A DNA stretch of 64,000 bases from Sphingobacterium spiritivorum ATCC 33861 (GCF_000143765.1 NZ_GL379774.1:186001-250000), one strand, 5' to 3'. Shown: positions 1 through 9,942, numbered from the stretch's first letter. A program made the numbers and translations. Notes: generated by a model from the sequence alone, not told the origin.

Positions 1-1471
1 TGGTATGTTTGTCTCGCATCAATACGCCATCCAGAATAAATGAACAGATACCTGTGGAAGTTGCCTGAATAGGACTCGGCCAGAAGAAGGTCACTTTATA
101 TTTCCCTTTGACGATGACCGGACTATTCATTTCTATCCAACCTGACTCACCCAAGGTAACCCGCAGATGATCGTAGTTCAGTACATCGCTGTAATAAATA
201 CCGTCTGCCGGCCGGCTGTTACGGTATATCAGCACATTGCTGCGTGTCTCCGGACGCGCACTCCAGATAATACTTTTGAGATCTCCGGTAACAAATGTTT
301 TGTTATACTGTGCACTCAGATTTGCTTTCTTAAACTGAGTCACATTGGCTTCTACATCCGGATAGTCGGACAACTCCCAGATCACGGATACCCGCTCCGG
401 TGTAAATACCGGCATCCAGTTATTCACTTCATGTAAAACCCCGTTTTTACACAGAACATTGAATTCTACAAATTTGATTCCTGTGGTATTGGCCGCATTA
501 CTGTTTAATAATAATTCTCCCTGTCCTTCCGACATTTTGATCAGCTGCTTATCTGCCAGAGTATTGATATTCATCTTACGCTGTCCTGAAGGGAACTGCC
601 CCAGACTGGCATAATCTCTCAACTGTCCCAGAAGATGGTAAGCGACATACTGATTCAGAGGATTCCTGACGTCTGTATAAGGCAGACCATTATTAGCAGA
701 TAATTTCGTGATCAGGTCTGTGATACTCCTGATATTATCGGCAGCAAAAGTCTGATTGGCTACTGCAAATGCGGTATACCGATACCTTATTTCTATAGGG
801 TTGCCCTGTTCATCTGTAGAAGGTGTATACACCGTTTTGAGACGTTCTTCATAGCCTGCCATTTTCACGGCTTCATAGAAAATGCTGAACTTCTCCTGTT
901 GAAGACGATCGGTGATCGTTTCGGTCAACGGAATCAGTACATCTTCGATAATATGTATAATTCCGTTAGTAGCTTTAACATCAAATTTTTTGAATCGGGA
1001 AAGTCCGTTGAGATATACGGCCTCAAGTCCTCCTCCTCTAAACTCTATACTCAGATTGTCATCTGTTTCGTTAAGTTCGTCAATGGCTCCGCTCTGAAAC
1101 TGCCCCAGATCAATAACTGTTCCTGCGATCAGATGATAGCGGACCAGATAAGCGGCATCTTCTTTGGACATATCCTGCACACTTGTGTAACCTTTGGCCT
1201 TTAAATAGCGGTCAACGCCTTCATTAACCGGCACAAAATGGGTATAATTTGCATTCAGATTAAGGGTATTATACAGATCTGCCTGCTTCAATACTTCTAC
1301 CCAACGGGAGAATTGATCCGGATGCTGATTGAGGTATACTGAAATCGGAAATTCATCATAAGCCGTGAAGGTTTTATCTTCGAAGCCATCTTTACAGCTA
1401 TTGACCAGCAACAGCGGAAACAACAGCAATAACGCCTGTATCGTTCGGTGTAAGTTGTAAATTCGTTTCAT
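1..1471 (-). CDS. FAS1 (fasciclin) domain outer-membrane lipoprotein, 3' part missing
   Basis: Read from an ATG at 1471, the frame stays open to the left edge, so about 490 N-terminal residues are visible and the C terminus is outside. The start is a lipoprotein signal peptide (MKRIYNLHRTIQALLLLLF) ending in a lipobox LLLVNSC at about residue 27. Two FAS1-like repeats follow: the first with a THFVPVNEGVDRYL box and an IIHIIEDVLIPL end, the second ending NGVLHEVNNWMPVF. A further beta-rich stretch runs to the edge. FAS1 domains mediate adhesion and glycan or protein binding; no catalytic motif is seen. It lies 7 bp after the SusD stop and should be the last or near-last gene of the FAS1-SusC-SusD-FAS1 operon. 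A surface binding role next to the transporter is inference. Confidence 0.82.
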   Translation of the reverse strand, partial: MKRIYNLHRTIQALLLLFPLLLVNSCKDGFEDKTFTAYDEFPISVYLNQHPDQFSRWVEVLKQADLYNTLNLNANYTHFVPVNEGVDRYLKAKGYTSVQDMSKEDAAYLVRYHLIAGTVIDLGQFQSGAIDELNETDDNLSIEFRGGGLEAVYLNGLSRFKKFDVKATNGIIHIIEDVLIPLTETITDRLQQEKFSIFYEAVKMAGYEERLKTVYTPSTDEQGNPIEIRYRYTAFAVANQTFAADNIRSITDLITKLSANNGLPYTDVRNPLNQYVAYHLLGQLRDYASLGQFPSGQRKMNINTLADKQLIKMSEGQGELLLNSNAANTTGIKFVEFNVLCKNGVLHEVNNWMPVFTPERVSVIWELSDYPDVEANVTQFKKANLSAQYNKTFVTGDLKSIIWSARPETRSNVLIYRNSRPADGIYYSDVLNYDHLRVTLGESGWIEMNSPVIVKGKYKVTFFWPSPIQATSTGICSFILDGVLMRDKHT

Positions 1472-1478
1472 AAGTTGG

Positions 1479-2945
1479 TTAGTTTAAGCTATCGTAATAG
1501 GGATTCTGCACCAATAAGCGATTTGATTTCAACTCGTCAATATGAATCGGCAGGTAGTGCGAATTGTTATTTAATAATTTGGACCGTATTATCGGGGATG
1601 AACCTCCCGCAGTACCCAACAGCACCTGTTCGATGAGGTAATCCTTATATTCGTAATTGTTTCTTTTACCGACACGCAGCAGATCGTACCATCTTTTTCC
1701 CTCGCCTATAAATTCAAGAGCTTTTTCATTTAATACGATGTTTAGCATCTCCAACTGATTAGATGCAATAGAGAGGGGCTGTGTGATTCCGGCACGTGCG
1801 CGTACGGCTGAAACCAGATCCAACGCTTCCTGGTAATGGCCGGCTCCTTTCATCACATATGCCTCTGCTTTCATCAGGTAGATATCAGCCATACGGTAGA
1901 GTATCCAGTTCTGGTCACTATTCTGACGTGGAATGGTCGTTCCGCCTTCCGAACCCAGATATTTCCAGACCTTGAAATCAACACCTGAATAAGATGCTCC
2001 AAGACCACGTATATCATCCGGATTCTGCTGAAATCTGGCAACCATCAACGGGGAGATAATCCAGTTGTAGGAAGAGCCGAACCAACTAACGAGGCTATTG
2101 GTCTGATTTTTTGTAAAGTCAAATTGTATTTCAAAAATTCCCTCGTTCGAATTACCCGGACTGAAGATGGTAAACCAGTTATTTTTGGTATTTACTTTTC
2201 CCTGTATCAGTCCTACACGTCCGGAGTTTAATACTTTATCGCAGGCTTCGATGGCCAGATCATACTGCTCTGTCCAAAGGTATACATCTGCTAATGTGGC
2301 ATATACTGCCCATTTGGTTACCCGTCCTTTGGTTTCCCATACCGTTGGCCAAAATTCTTTGCTGCTACCGATGGATTGTTGCAGATCGGAAATAATCTGT
2401 GTAAAGATCTGAGCGGAGGTCGAGGTTGCGATTTCAAAAGAAGTCTGATCATCCATATAAGGTTCCAGGATCAGTGGAGCATCCTTAAAATTACGTACGA
2501 TGTAGAAATAGGCCAATGCTCTCAGATAATAAGCTTCTGACAGGTAAGACCGCATAGTTGCTTCATTAAATGAAGGGTCTTTTGCCACTACTTCCGGTGC
2601 ATAGCGGATAACCATATTGGCGTAATTGATAATACTATAGAAGTTAGACCATTTCACAAATGAATTGGAAGGGATAACGTCGAATGATTTGAAACGCTGC
2701 AGATCGTTATTGATAAAACCACCTAATGATAATCCGTTTCCGCGGGCTTCTCCCCAGACCAGCATCAATTGTACAGACTGCTGCATCTTTACATATGCAG
2801 CTCCAAGTACGGCCTCTACTTCTTCTTTATTGGACCAGTAGGAGTCGCTGATCTGCTCGTTTTCGGGCTTTACATCTAACCATTTATTGCATGAACTGCT
2901 GAACGTTATTATAAAGGCAAAAAGAATAAAAATGATCCTTTTCAT
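1479..2945 (-). CDS. SusD/RagB-family nutrient-binding outer-membrane lipoprotein
   Basis: A 488-residue surface lipoprotein that should form the lid of the SusC transporter encoded just upstream. The signal peptide MKRIIFILFAFIITFSSSC ends with Cys19 (lipobox SSSC). SusD family landmarks are present: NKWLDVKPENEQ after the lipid Cys, the N-terminal TPR-like helices with YLSEAYYLRALAYFYIVRNF, and the C-terminal NEKALEFIGEGKRWYDLLR motif. Length fits the family. It starts 12 bp downstream of the SusC stop, so translation is probably coupled. Substrate is not shown by the sequence. The operon shares its promoter-region direct repeat with the pectin-enzyme operon at 26.4 kb, which suggests RG-I fragments as ligand (inference). 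Confidence 0.93.
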   Translation of the reverse strand: MKRIIFILFAFIITFSSSCNKWLDVKPENEQISDSYWSNKEEVEAVLGAAYVKMQQSVQLMLVWGEARGNGLSLGGFINNDLQRFKSFDVIPSNSFVKWSNFYSIINYANMVIRYAPEVVAKDPSFNEATMRSYLSEAYYLRALAYFYIVRNFKDAPLILEPYMDDQTSFEIATSTSAQIFTQIISDLQQSIGSSKEFWPTVWETKGRVTKWAVYATLADVYLWTEQYDLAIEACDKVLNSGRVGLIQGKVNTKNNWFTIFSPGNSNEGIFEIQFDFTKNQTNSLVSWFGSSYNWIISPLMVARFQQNPDDIRGLGASYSGVDFKVWKYLGSEGGTTIPRQNSDQNWILYRMADIYLMKAEAYVMKGAGHYQEALDLVSAVRARAGITQPLSIASNQLEMLNIVLNEKALEFIGEGKRWYDLLRVGKRNNYEYKDYLIEQVLLGTAGGSSPIIRSKLLNNNSHYLPIHIDELKSNRLLVQNPYYDSLN

Positions 2946-2957
2946 ATGATATCTACA

Positions 2958-5900
2958 TTAAAAGTTTAATAATATACCCATCGCAAATCTGCGCGGACGT
3001 GGTGTACTCGCATTGTCCTGACTCAACATATAAATATTGCTGGACAACGAAACCTCCGGATCCTGTCCGGAATATTTGGTCCACGTGAACAAATCCTGTA
3101 CAGTAGCAAAGACATCAAATCTGCTCAGACCGTATCGTTTTACTAAAGTTTTGGGCAGCGAATAACGAAGCGAAACGGTTTTAAGACGGACATAGGAAGC
3201 ATCTTCCACAAACCGGTCTGATCCCAGATAATTGTATCCTTCACCATAGAGTGCACGAGGGATATCCGTGTTATCTCCTTCATGTCTCCAGCGTCTCAGC
3301 ACAGCGGTACTCTGATTGCCTGTGCCTCTCATATTTTCGGTATCCATGCGGGTGCTGTTGACAACTTTCTGACCAAAACGACCATGGAAGAAGGTTGTAA
3401 GTAAGAAATTTTTATAGCCGATATTGAATCCTGCTCCTGAGGTAAAGAGTGGCATTGCATTGCCCAGATATACAATATCATACTGATTGATAACTCCGTT
3501 GCCGTCTATATCCTGGTATTTTGCATCTCCGGCATATACTTTACGAGGTCCGTTCTGTATGACGACAGGTTCTCCATTCAGGTTATACATAATATTACCA
3601 CTCAGATCCCGAGCAAAGGTTTCATCCTGATTCTGATAAACTCCGAGATAGCGGTATCCGTAAAATGAGCCAATAGGATTGCCTTCAATGATCTTATGTG
3701 CATATTTTCCATTTCCAAATTCATAATTTTCGAACTGCATGTTTTCAGGAAGTTCGACCACTTCATTTCTGTTTTTTGAAAAATTGATATTAAAGGAAAG
3801 TTTGAAATCTTCTTTCCGGACTGCGTCATAGTTAAACATAATTTCCCATCCCTTGTTGGTCAGTTCTCCTGAATTGAAATAACTGATTTGTGAAAATCCT
3901 GTCGAAGAAGGTAATTCCACATCTTTCTGCAACAGATCTGTGGTGCGGCGATGGTACCATTCTGCTGTAATGTTCAGTTTGTTTTTGAACAGGGAGAAAT
4001 CCACCCCGATATCTGTACTTGTAATGGTTTCCCATTTCAGATTTTCCAGTTGTATGGAAGAAGGTGAAATCGCAGTCATATCCATATATCCCGGGGTAAT
4101 CGGTTTGAACACCCCTAAGTATGGCCATGCTCCTGAAGGTGCATTTCCGCTTTGACCCCAACTCACTCTGAATTTGGCGGTTTGAAAAATATTCAGATCC
4201 TGAATAAACTTCTCATCTCCGGCCTGCCAGGCAACTCCGATCGAAGGGAATCCTGCCCAACGCTGATTCTTACCTAAGCTGGAATTAGATTCCCAACGGT
4301 ATCCTCCGCTGATGATATACTTTCCTTTGTAGGTATAGTGTCCGTTGGAGATCACTCCGAGACTACGTGTCAGGGTATTACCTGATCCCATTGATAATAC
4401 GGATGCTCCTGCTGTAGGATCACTCAGAGAAGAGGATGCATTACCGGAAGTCTCACTTGCATAACTGAAACGACGGGCTTCATTGGTCTGAAGTAGTCCG
4501 CTCAGAATGACCTGATGGTCTTTTGCAAATGTGCGGTTGTAGATAAATTTGTTTTCCGTATTAAGGTATAAGTCATCTGAAATCATATCCGACCCTCTGT
4601 TAAAGTATGGGTCTGTCCAGATCACACCGGTGACGGACTGCGGCAGAAATTTTTTGTTTTTAGTAGAGCGGGTATCAAAACCTACTGTACCGGTATACTG
4701 AAGTCCGTTTAACACATCATATGTCAATCTGAAAACCACACGGGCTTGCTCACCCTTGGTATTATTCACAGATTCATTGACCATAGCTACAGGATTGTAA
4801 CTTTTGTCGGTTGAATAGCTCCCCTGAAAATTTTGTCTGGGTGTAAAGTACTGATCCGTTGGCAATCCGTTTTCGCCGATAACCCAGGGGCTCATATTGG
4901 GCATTTTGGTCATTGCCATTCCTCTGGGCGTTGCCAACTTGTTTTCTGTCCAGAAACTATTACGATCGCTCAGGGAATAAGACATATCCGCATTTACATT
5001 CAGCTTGTTGGAGAATTTATAGTTCACACTTACAAGGGAATTGTAACGGTTGAATTTTGTTCCTTTCGTAGTACCGATATCATTCAGATAACCTAAAGAG
5101 ACCCGGTAAGTCGCTTTATCTCCTCCTCCGCTGACAGAAAGTGAATTATCTTCAAAATGACCAACCTGAGATACCTCTTTTACCCAATCTGTATTCTGAT
5201 TATACTCATCAAAATACACCCATGAAGGATCAAATTTGATTTCATTGGTATTGAATAATAAGTTGAGATAGGCTGTTGAATTCTGATATCCGAGGTCATT
5301 GACGGTATTCCATACGCCATCCTGTATCAGACTGACGTATTGTGAACCGTTGAGCATCGGAATAGTAGAAGCCTCTTTCTTGACATCTATTTTACTGGAA
5401 AAAGCAAACTGTGTTTTTCCTGATCTTCCTTTTTTAGTTTTAAAGAGAAGTACACCATTTGCTCCTTTGGATCCCCATATGGCAGTAGCTGCAGCATCCT
5501 TCAGGACTTCTATAGATTCTATATCATTTGGTGAGATATTGACCAGGGCTCCAAAATCTTCATCGTTAGCTGTAGAGAAATTGAAATCATCTGATATCTG
5601 TGTAGGATAAGGCACTCCGTCCACGACGATAAGAGGCTCAGAGTTTCCATTCAGGGAAGATGTACCGCGGATACGAATAGAACTTTTTGCTCCCGGATCT
5701 GCACTGGCAATGATGTCGACATTGGCCAGTCGTCCCTGCAATCCTGATTCTATAGAAGCAAAGGGCATCATTTCCAGTTCTTTCATATCAAAGCGTTCGG
5801 TGGCTGATACCTGATTGCGGTAGCTGATTCCCATTGCATTTTTATCTGCCGGTTTTTCTTTGCTGATGATGACCTCATCGAGGGAATTTTCATCATCTGT

Positions 5901-6200
5901 GAGACTCATATTGAGGACTTTCTGCTTACGGTAGGCTACACGCTGGGTTTTATATCCTATACTTGAAAATACAATAGTCAGATTGTCCTGATCCGGTATT
6001 TCCAGACGGTAGAAACCATTTGCATCTGATGAGGATCCTTTTAGATTTCTTTTTTCCTGATTCTCGACAAATACGGTTGCTCCTAAAACAGCTTTTCCAA
6101 ACTGATCTTTTACATTTCCCGTCAATACCAGACTTTTTTGGGCAGATGAATGCAGATAACAGCTTATCAAACAGAGGAAAAGTAAATATTTAATTTTCAT
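2958..6200 (-). CDS. SusC/RagA-family TonB-dependent outer-membrane transporter
   Basis: A 1080-residue TonB-dependent receptor. In order: signal peptide (1-21, ending SSAQ), a carboxypeptidase-regulatory-like beta domain (about 24-98), the plug with the SusC signature IRIRGTSSLNGNSEPLIVVD (about 175-195), and a 22-strand barrel ending in aromatic FAMGILLNF at the C terminus, the usual outer-membrane insertion signal. No STN domain is present, so signalling to an anti-sigma factor is unlikely. It pairs with the SusD gene 12 bp downstream. The upstream FAS1 gene is 54 bp away and transcribed the same way. Substrate is inferred to be an RG-I oligosaccharide only from location and from the shared operator-like repeat. 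Confidence 0.94.
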   Translation of the reverse strand: MKIKYLLFLCLISCYLHSSAQKSLVLTGNVKDQFGKAVLGATVFVENQEKRNLKGSSSDANGFYRLEIPDQDNLTIVFSSIGYKTQRVAYRKQKVLNMSLTDDENSLDEVIISKEKPADKNAMGISYRNQVSATERFDMKELEMMPFASIESGLQGRLANVDIIASADPGAKSSIRIRGTSSLNGNSEPLIVVDGVPYPTQISDDFNFSTANDEDFGALVNISPNDIESIEVLKDAAATAIWGSKGANGVLLFKTKKGRSGKTQFAFSSKIDVKKEASTIPMLNGSQYVSLIQDGVWNTVNDLGYQNSTAYLNLLFNTNEIKFDPSWVYFDEYNQNTDWVKEVSQVGHFEDNSLSVSGGGDKATYRVSLGYLNDIGTTKGTKFNRYNSLVSVNYKFSNKLNVNADMSYSLSDRNSFWTENKLATPRGMAMTKMPNMSPWVIGENGLPTDQYFTPRQNFQGSYSTDKSYNPVAMVNESVNNTKGEQARVVFRLTYDVLNGLQYTGTVGFDTRSTKNKKFLPQSVTGVIWTDPYFNRGSDMISDDLYLNTENKFIYNRTFAKDHQVILSGLLQTNEARRFSYASETSGNASSSLSDPTAGASVLSMGSGNTLTRSLGVISNGHYTYKGKYIISGGYRWESNSSLGKNQRWAGFPSIGVAWQAGDEKFIQDLNIFQTAKFRVSWGQSGNAPSGAWPYLGVFKPITPGYMDMTAISPSSIQLENLKWETITSTDIGVDFSLFKNKLNITAEWYHRRTTDLLQKDVELPSSTGFSQISYFNSGELTNKGWEIMFNYDAVRKEDFKLSFNINFSKNRNEVVELPENMQFENYEFGNGKYAHKIIEGNPIGSFYGYRYLGVYQNQDETFARDLSGNIMYNLNGEPVVIQNGPRKVYAGDAKYQDIDGNGVINQYDIVYLGNAMPLFTSGAGFNIGYKNFLLTTFFHGRFGQKVVNSTRMDTENMRGTGNQSTAVLRRWRHEGDNTDIPRALYGEGYNYLGSDRFVEDASYVRLKTVSLRYSLPKTLVKRYGLSRFDVFATVQDLFTWTKYSGQDPEVSLSSNIYMLSQDNASTPRPRRFAMGILLNF

Positions 6201-6254
6201 AAAATTCGTTCTTAATCGGTAGGTTTAATTGATATTGTTGAATCCCGTCTCCTA

Positions 6255-8450
6255 TTATTTGGTAAATACTTTATTGATCCTGTACACAGCTCCGTCACTG
6301 AAGATCTTTGGAAATTCACTTGTGACCGTTGCAGTTTCGCCATTATAAGCTGTCAGATTGAGGGCTGTGCCGCTATCTTTTACAGTCAGCGTCCGGAAGG
6401 TCTGTCCATTGCGCTTCGCAGTTATCCAGGATCCTTCAACATGAAATCCCGGAAACGGATAATCATTGAGCGAATTATCGGGAACTGAAACAAAGTAATA
6501 TTTGAGGTATTCGGCCAGATCAGCTTTTACCGTTGGTATTTTACCGCTGCTGATTCCTGCAAGTACTGCAGCATTGTCAGGAGCGAACAGGACAAAATTG
6601 TTTCCAAACATAAAGGACAACTGACTTCCGGTTTCCATCAAACCAGCCTGTACCAGCAGCTTGGAAAATTCAGAAAACTCATTTAATGTATTGCCTGCTG
6701 CTGTTGCTCCTGATAAGGTAAATTTGATGGTTCCTGTTTCTCTCAATAAGGCTGTTTCAACTTCATAAGCGGATCCGTTAAACCATGACCCCGCGATTTT
6801 TGAGGCCTTGATATTGGTATTCATATTATAGGCATTGGAAGAAGATACGCCTTCATTCTTTACATATACATAGCTGAACGGATTACGTGTACGGAACACT
6901 TGTTTACCTGCTATCTGGGTTACATTGTTACTCACGATATGATTAGAAATAAACAACTCCTGAGCTTGTCTGCTCATGGCGACTTTTACACCTTCCGTAT
7001 TTTCTACCTCTACCACTTCATCACCAAAGACCAGCGGATTTCCTTCATTCCAGAAAATGTAACTATCTCCGTAAAGGGTATTGAGGATCACTTCATCTGA
7101 TGGTATAAACAGGGTATAATTCAGATCGCGGCTCATCAATGTGCTGATCAGGCCGGTATTGACCAGCATCTGAAGAAATATCTTGTATTTGGGGTTCTGC
7201 AGTGTCGGCCCGGTAACACTGTAAAACATATCCGGAACGATAACTTTATTCAATCCGTAATAGACTCCGTTGGAAGCAATGCCTTTGGAGACGACATCCT
7301 GATTAGGATCAAATTTGATGACTGAGCCAAACGTACTTTTCAATTGTTTGCTCCCTGTGATTTCCTGGGGGAAAACAATATTTTCCTGATAGACATGATT
7401 AGCCATCAACAGAGCTAAAGGCATGAAGTTTACAGATTTGAGATCTGTATAATAGTTACGCCAATAGCTATTAAAAAAGCTCTGTAAAGCATCATTTTTG
7501 GGTGCAAACACATTGAATGCGGTGTAAGCCAATTCTCCGAGATTGGCATAATCTGCGATTCCTCCCTCCCCGTTATAGGACCATTCGGAAGAAATATGCG
7601 GCAGTGCTCCATGCTTTACAATAAAAAGGGAATCGCCCGCTGCCGCATAATTTTTGGTTGCCTCTGCATCATACCAGAGGGTTCTGAAACGGTCATAGGT
7701 ATGCAGGAAATCTGAATAATCTGTTTGTTTTTCAAGGACAGTATGTAGGTTCTCTAAGGGTTCGATGACATCATCAAGAATATAGACATATCCGTTATCT
7801 GTAGGTATAGCATATTCCTGTACACGTGCATTGGACATATTGAATCCACCGTCATTCCATGTGCTTTCCGGATAGAAATACGCATAGTTTGATTTAGCAT
7901 CTATACCTTTTGTAGCGAAATGCATATTGGAAAACACAGGTAAAAAGCGGTCTTTATGAAATATTTTACGGGTTGCTCCCGTTACCGGATCAGGCAATGT
8001 AGAGATTTCATCTTTACTTCTGGTGCGGTGCTTGTAATACAGTCCGGCACGCAAAGGCTCTACTTTGTCTACACCCTGTGGCTGATAATTTGTAAACTTC
8101 AGCTTATCAAAGGCGTAGTAGACAATATGATAGTTGATCACTTTTTTGAGTTCATTCAAAGGAACCTGATCAATTCCTGCATAACCTTTTTTATTGAGGT
8201 AATTTCGGAAAGCATCATCAGTGGGAGCCAAAACAGTCGAAATTCCGTTTCCTATAAGTACTCCCTTCATATCCGTTTTTTCCACAGCAGATAAAAAGAG
8301 CTGCTGATCAGGGCGGGAGGAAAGCAATTCCCACGCATTACCTTTTAACCAGTCAGGGCGTTCATAGTGCGACACCAGTTCACTTTTTCTACAGCCGTAA
8401 AAGAACATGATCAGAAACATGCTGCATACAAAAGGGTATACTTTTTTCAT
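6255..8450 (-). CDS. Multi-FAS1 lipoprotein, first gene of the SusCD operon
   Basis: About 731 residues from the ATG at 8450, chosen because it opens directly into a lipoprotein signal (MKKVYPFVCSMFLIMFFYGC, lipid Cys20). In-frame ATGs at 8462 and 8495 would add 4 or 15 residues before a signal that needs none. The mature part appears to hold four FAS1-like repeats, recognisable by boxes such as TVLAPTDDAFRNYL, FNVFAPKNDALQSFF, YTLFIPSDEVILNTLY and FVLFAPDNAAVLAG, and by ending motifs such as GYVYILDDVIEPL and GAVYRINKVF. FAS1 domains are adhesive or ligand-binding modules. With the partial FAS1 gene at the other end it brackets a SusC/SusD pair, so a cell-surface glycan-binding accessory role is plausible but unproven. 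Confidence 0.85.
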   Translation of the reverse strand: MKKVYPFVCSMFLIMFFYGCRKSELVSHYERPDWLKGNAWELLSSRPDQQLFLSAVEKTDMKGVLIGNGISTVLAPTDDAFRNYLNKKGYAGIDQVPLNELKKVINYHIVYYAFDKLKFTNYQPQGVDKVEPLRAGLYYKHRTRSKDEISTLPDPVTGATRKIFHKDRFLPVFSNMHFATKGIDAKSNYAYFYPESTWNDGGFNMSNARVQEYAIPTDNGYVYILDDVIEPLENLHTVLEKQTDYSDFLHTYDRFRTLWYDAEATKNYAAAGDSLFIVKHGALPHISSEWSYNGEGGIADYANLGELAYTAFNVFAPKNDALQSFFNSYWRNYYTDLKSVNFMPLALLMANHVYQENIVFPQEITGSKQLKSTFGSVIKFDPNQDVVSKGIASNGVYYGLNKVIVPDMFYSVTGPTLQNPKYKIFLQMLVNTGLISTLMSRDLNYTLFIPSDEVILNTLYGDSYIFWNEGNPLVFGDEVVEVENTEGVKVAMSRQAQELFISNHIVSNNVTQIAGKQVFRTRNPFSYVYVKNEGVSSSNAYNMNTNIKASKIAGSWFNGSAYEVETALLRETGTIKFTLSGATAAGNTLNEFSEFSKLLVQAGLMETGSQLSFMFGNNFVLFAPDNAAVLAGISSGKIPTVKADLAEYLKYYFVSVPDNSLNDYPFPGFHVEGSWITAKRNGQTFRTLTVKDSGTALNLTAYNGETATVTSEFPKIFSDGAVYRINKVFTK

Positions 8451-8656
8451 AGCGGATTGCATAGGTTTAATATTAGTTTGTCTGGTCGACAACACTTCCT
8501 CATAAGATAAATTCCGTTAAGCAATCGGTTGCACTGAGTGTCCGAATAGTTTGCTTCTATACAAGAATATCTCCTGATTAATTTGTTTGTCTAATTGGTT
8601 ATTATTTAAGTTTAATGTTCTGGTTCTGTAAAAATAGGTAGCCCGTATAATACAAC

Positions 8657-8674
8657 CATCCTGCCCTATCCTGA
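8657..8674 (-). promoter_or_regulatory. Direct-repeat operator candidate (two ATCCTG half-sites, 10 bp apart)
   Basis: On the plus strand the half-sites ATCCTG lie at 8658-8663 and 8668-8673; on the transcribed strand they read CAGGAT twice. The 18-bp block CATCCTGCCCTATCCTGA differs at 2 positions from 26557-26574, upstream of the pectin-enzyme operon. A 10-bp repeat puts both half-sites on one DNA face, which fits two helix-turn-helix motifs of an AraC-type or hybrid two-component regulator (inference). No such regulator is in this window. Confidence 0.55.
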
Positions 8675-8782
8675 CTATATTTCGGACATAAAAAAAGAGG
8701 TAATTCCTATTAGCAAGGCTTTAAACGCAGTTATTCTGTTTTGTGCTCTGATACCGGCAAAAACTGAAAAAAGCAGAAAAAG

Positions 8783-8811
8783 AAAAAAAACAACGGGGAA
8801 CGAAGTGTTCC
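8783..8811 (-). terminator. Possible terminator after the GntR gene
   Basis: Read on the minus strand, a short stem GGAAC/GTTCC (8797-8801 with 8807-8811, 5-nt loop) is followed within a few bases by eight T residues. The stem is only 5 bp, so this is a modest candidate. It would separate the enzyme/GntR operon from the FAS1/SusCD operon. Confidence 0.4.
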
Positions 8812-8838
8812 GCATAGTGTATTTCCGGGAAAAACAGA

Positions 8839-9870
8839 TTATAGAGAATTTCGCATCTTCAGATAAAAAGGAACTTCGATCTTATCCTTTGATTTGTTAA
8901 GGATTACTTTTGCAGCCAGTTTACCCATTTCCTTAAAGTCGGTAGAAATGGTTGTAATGCCGCTCAGGATAAATTTTTTGAGTGGTGTCTCATTATAGGA
9001 TATCACTCCTACATCTTTTCCTATTTCCAGATCCAGCGAGAGCACTTTGTCCAGAAGACGAACAAGATCTTCTTCGATAAGATTGATATATACTTCTCCT
9101 GCACTGATCTGCTCCTTTTGAATATTGCTGACCAGAAGATGTTCAAATTTGAATTCCTGACAGAATTTATAGAACCCTTTGATAATTCCTTTTGGAAAAT
9201 AACTATTGTCTGGAAAGATAAGTTTGAGTGTTTTATATTTGGCCAGACTTTTATTAGCCTGTTTAAGGGCATTGTAGATATCCTTTTCAAAGTTTTCATA
9301 TACACATGCATACTCTCCCTGCAGTTCGGGTAATTCTTTACCCAGCACGATCAGTTTATCCTTCGGGATCTCGCGGATAATATCTATTTCCTGGTCCTTT
9401 CCTTTGATAAAATGAGGGATCACAACTATATGCTGATAATCTTTGTTAAGGTTTTTGAGAAGGGATTTGAAGTAATTGACGTCATTGTTATATACGAAAA
9501 GATCAATGCCGTAGTCTTCGCCCATTGTCTTGACAAAGGAATCATACACAATCTTTTTATGTGCACTCAATTTATTGAAAAACAAAGCTATATAGCCTTT
9601 TTTATCCAGATCTGTATGTGCAATAAAATAGCCTTTGCCAGGTACGGATAGGATAATCCCGTTTTTCTTGAGATAGCGATATCCCTTTTCTATAGTATCA
9701 CGTGACAAATCCAGTATAGCACTCAGTTCATTGATGGAAGGCAAAAGATCATTTTTGGATAAATCCCCCACACGGATAGCTTTCATAATCGCATTGGCCA
9801 GCTGAAGATACTTCGGCGCAGCAGACGTCTTATCAAGTTGTAATACGGCATGTAGGTGATTAGATCGCAT
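8839..9870 (-). CDS. GntR-family regulator with LacI-type sugar-binding domain (candidate rhamnose regulator)
   Basis: A transcription regulator of about 343 residues with an N-terminal GntR winged helix (KYLQLANAIMKAIRVGDLSK, then DLLPSINELSAILDLSRDTI, ending with GKGYFIA near residue 85) and a C-terminal periplasmic-binding-protein-like effector domain (GYIALFFNK through VGVISYNETPLKKFILSGIT). This is the architecture of AraR-type sugar regulators. The ATG at 9870 is preferred; an in-frame ATG at 9897 would add MLDLLSTLY. It follows the GH106 gene by about 70 bp and may be the last gene of the enzyme operon or have its own promoter. A palindrome just upstream (9902-9918) with relatives upstream of rhaT and rhaI suggests autoregulation and control of rhamnose genes. 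Effector identity is inference. Confidence 0.85.
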   Translation of the reverse strand: MRSNHLHAVLQLDKTSAAPKYLQLANAIMKAIRVGDLSKNDLLPSINELSAILDLSRDTIEKGYRYLKKNGIILSVPGKGYFIAHTDLDKKGYIALFFNKLSAHKKIVYDSFVKTMGEDYGIDLFVYNNDVNYFKSLLKNLNKDYQHIVVIPHFIKGKDQEIDIIREIPKDKLIVLGKELPELQGEYACVYENFEKDIYNALKQANKSLAKYKTLKLIFPDNSYFPKGIIKGFYKFCQEFKFEHLLVSNIQKEQISAGEVYINLIEEDLVRLLDKVLSLDLEIGKDVGVISYNETPLKKFILSGITTISTDFKEMGKLAAKVILNKSKDKIEVPFYLKMRNSL

Positions 9871-9901
9871 ATATAGTGTAGATAAAAGGTCTAACAAATA
9901 T

Positions 9902-9918
9902 ATTGATTCAAAATCAAT
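9902..9918. promoter_or_regulatory. 17-bp palindrome, candidate operator of the GntR regulator
   Basis: The sequence ATTGATTCAAAATCAAT is a perfect inverted repeat of 7-bp arms around a 3-bp centre. It lies between the GH106 stop and the regulator start. Related sequences are upstream of rhaT (33981-33997, 14 of 17 positions when read in the matching orientation) and upstream of rhaI (30554-30570, 13 of 17). All three contain TTGATTTTG on one strand. An autoregulatory operator is the simplest reading. Confidence 0.5.
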
Positions 9919-9942
9919 TATCGGGTTTACATTCCTGTTTTT

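Larger units (their letters stand above)
8496..8838. other. Intergenic region between the FAS1/SusCD operon and the GntR gene
   Basis: No gene is seen in these 343 bases. It holds the ATCCTG direct repeat (about 8657-8674) and, near its right end, a small GC hairpin followed on the minus strand by a T run. It must contain the promoter of the FAS1/SusCD operon, but I found no convincing TAnnTTTG/TTTG pair on the minus strand. Confidence 0.6.
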
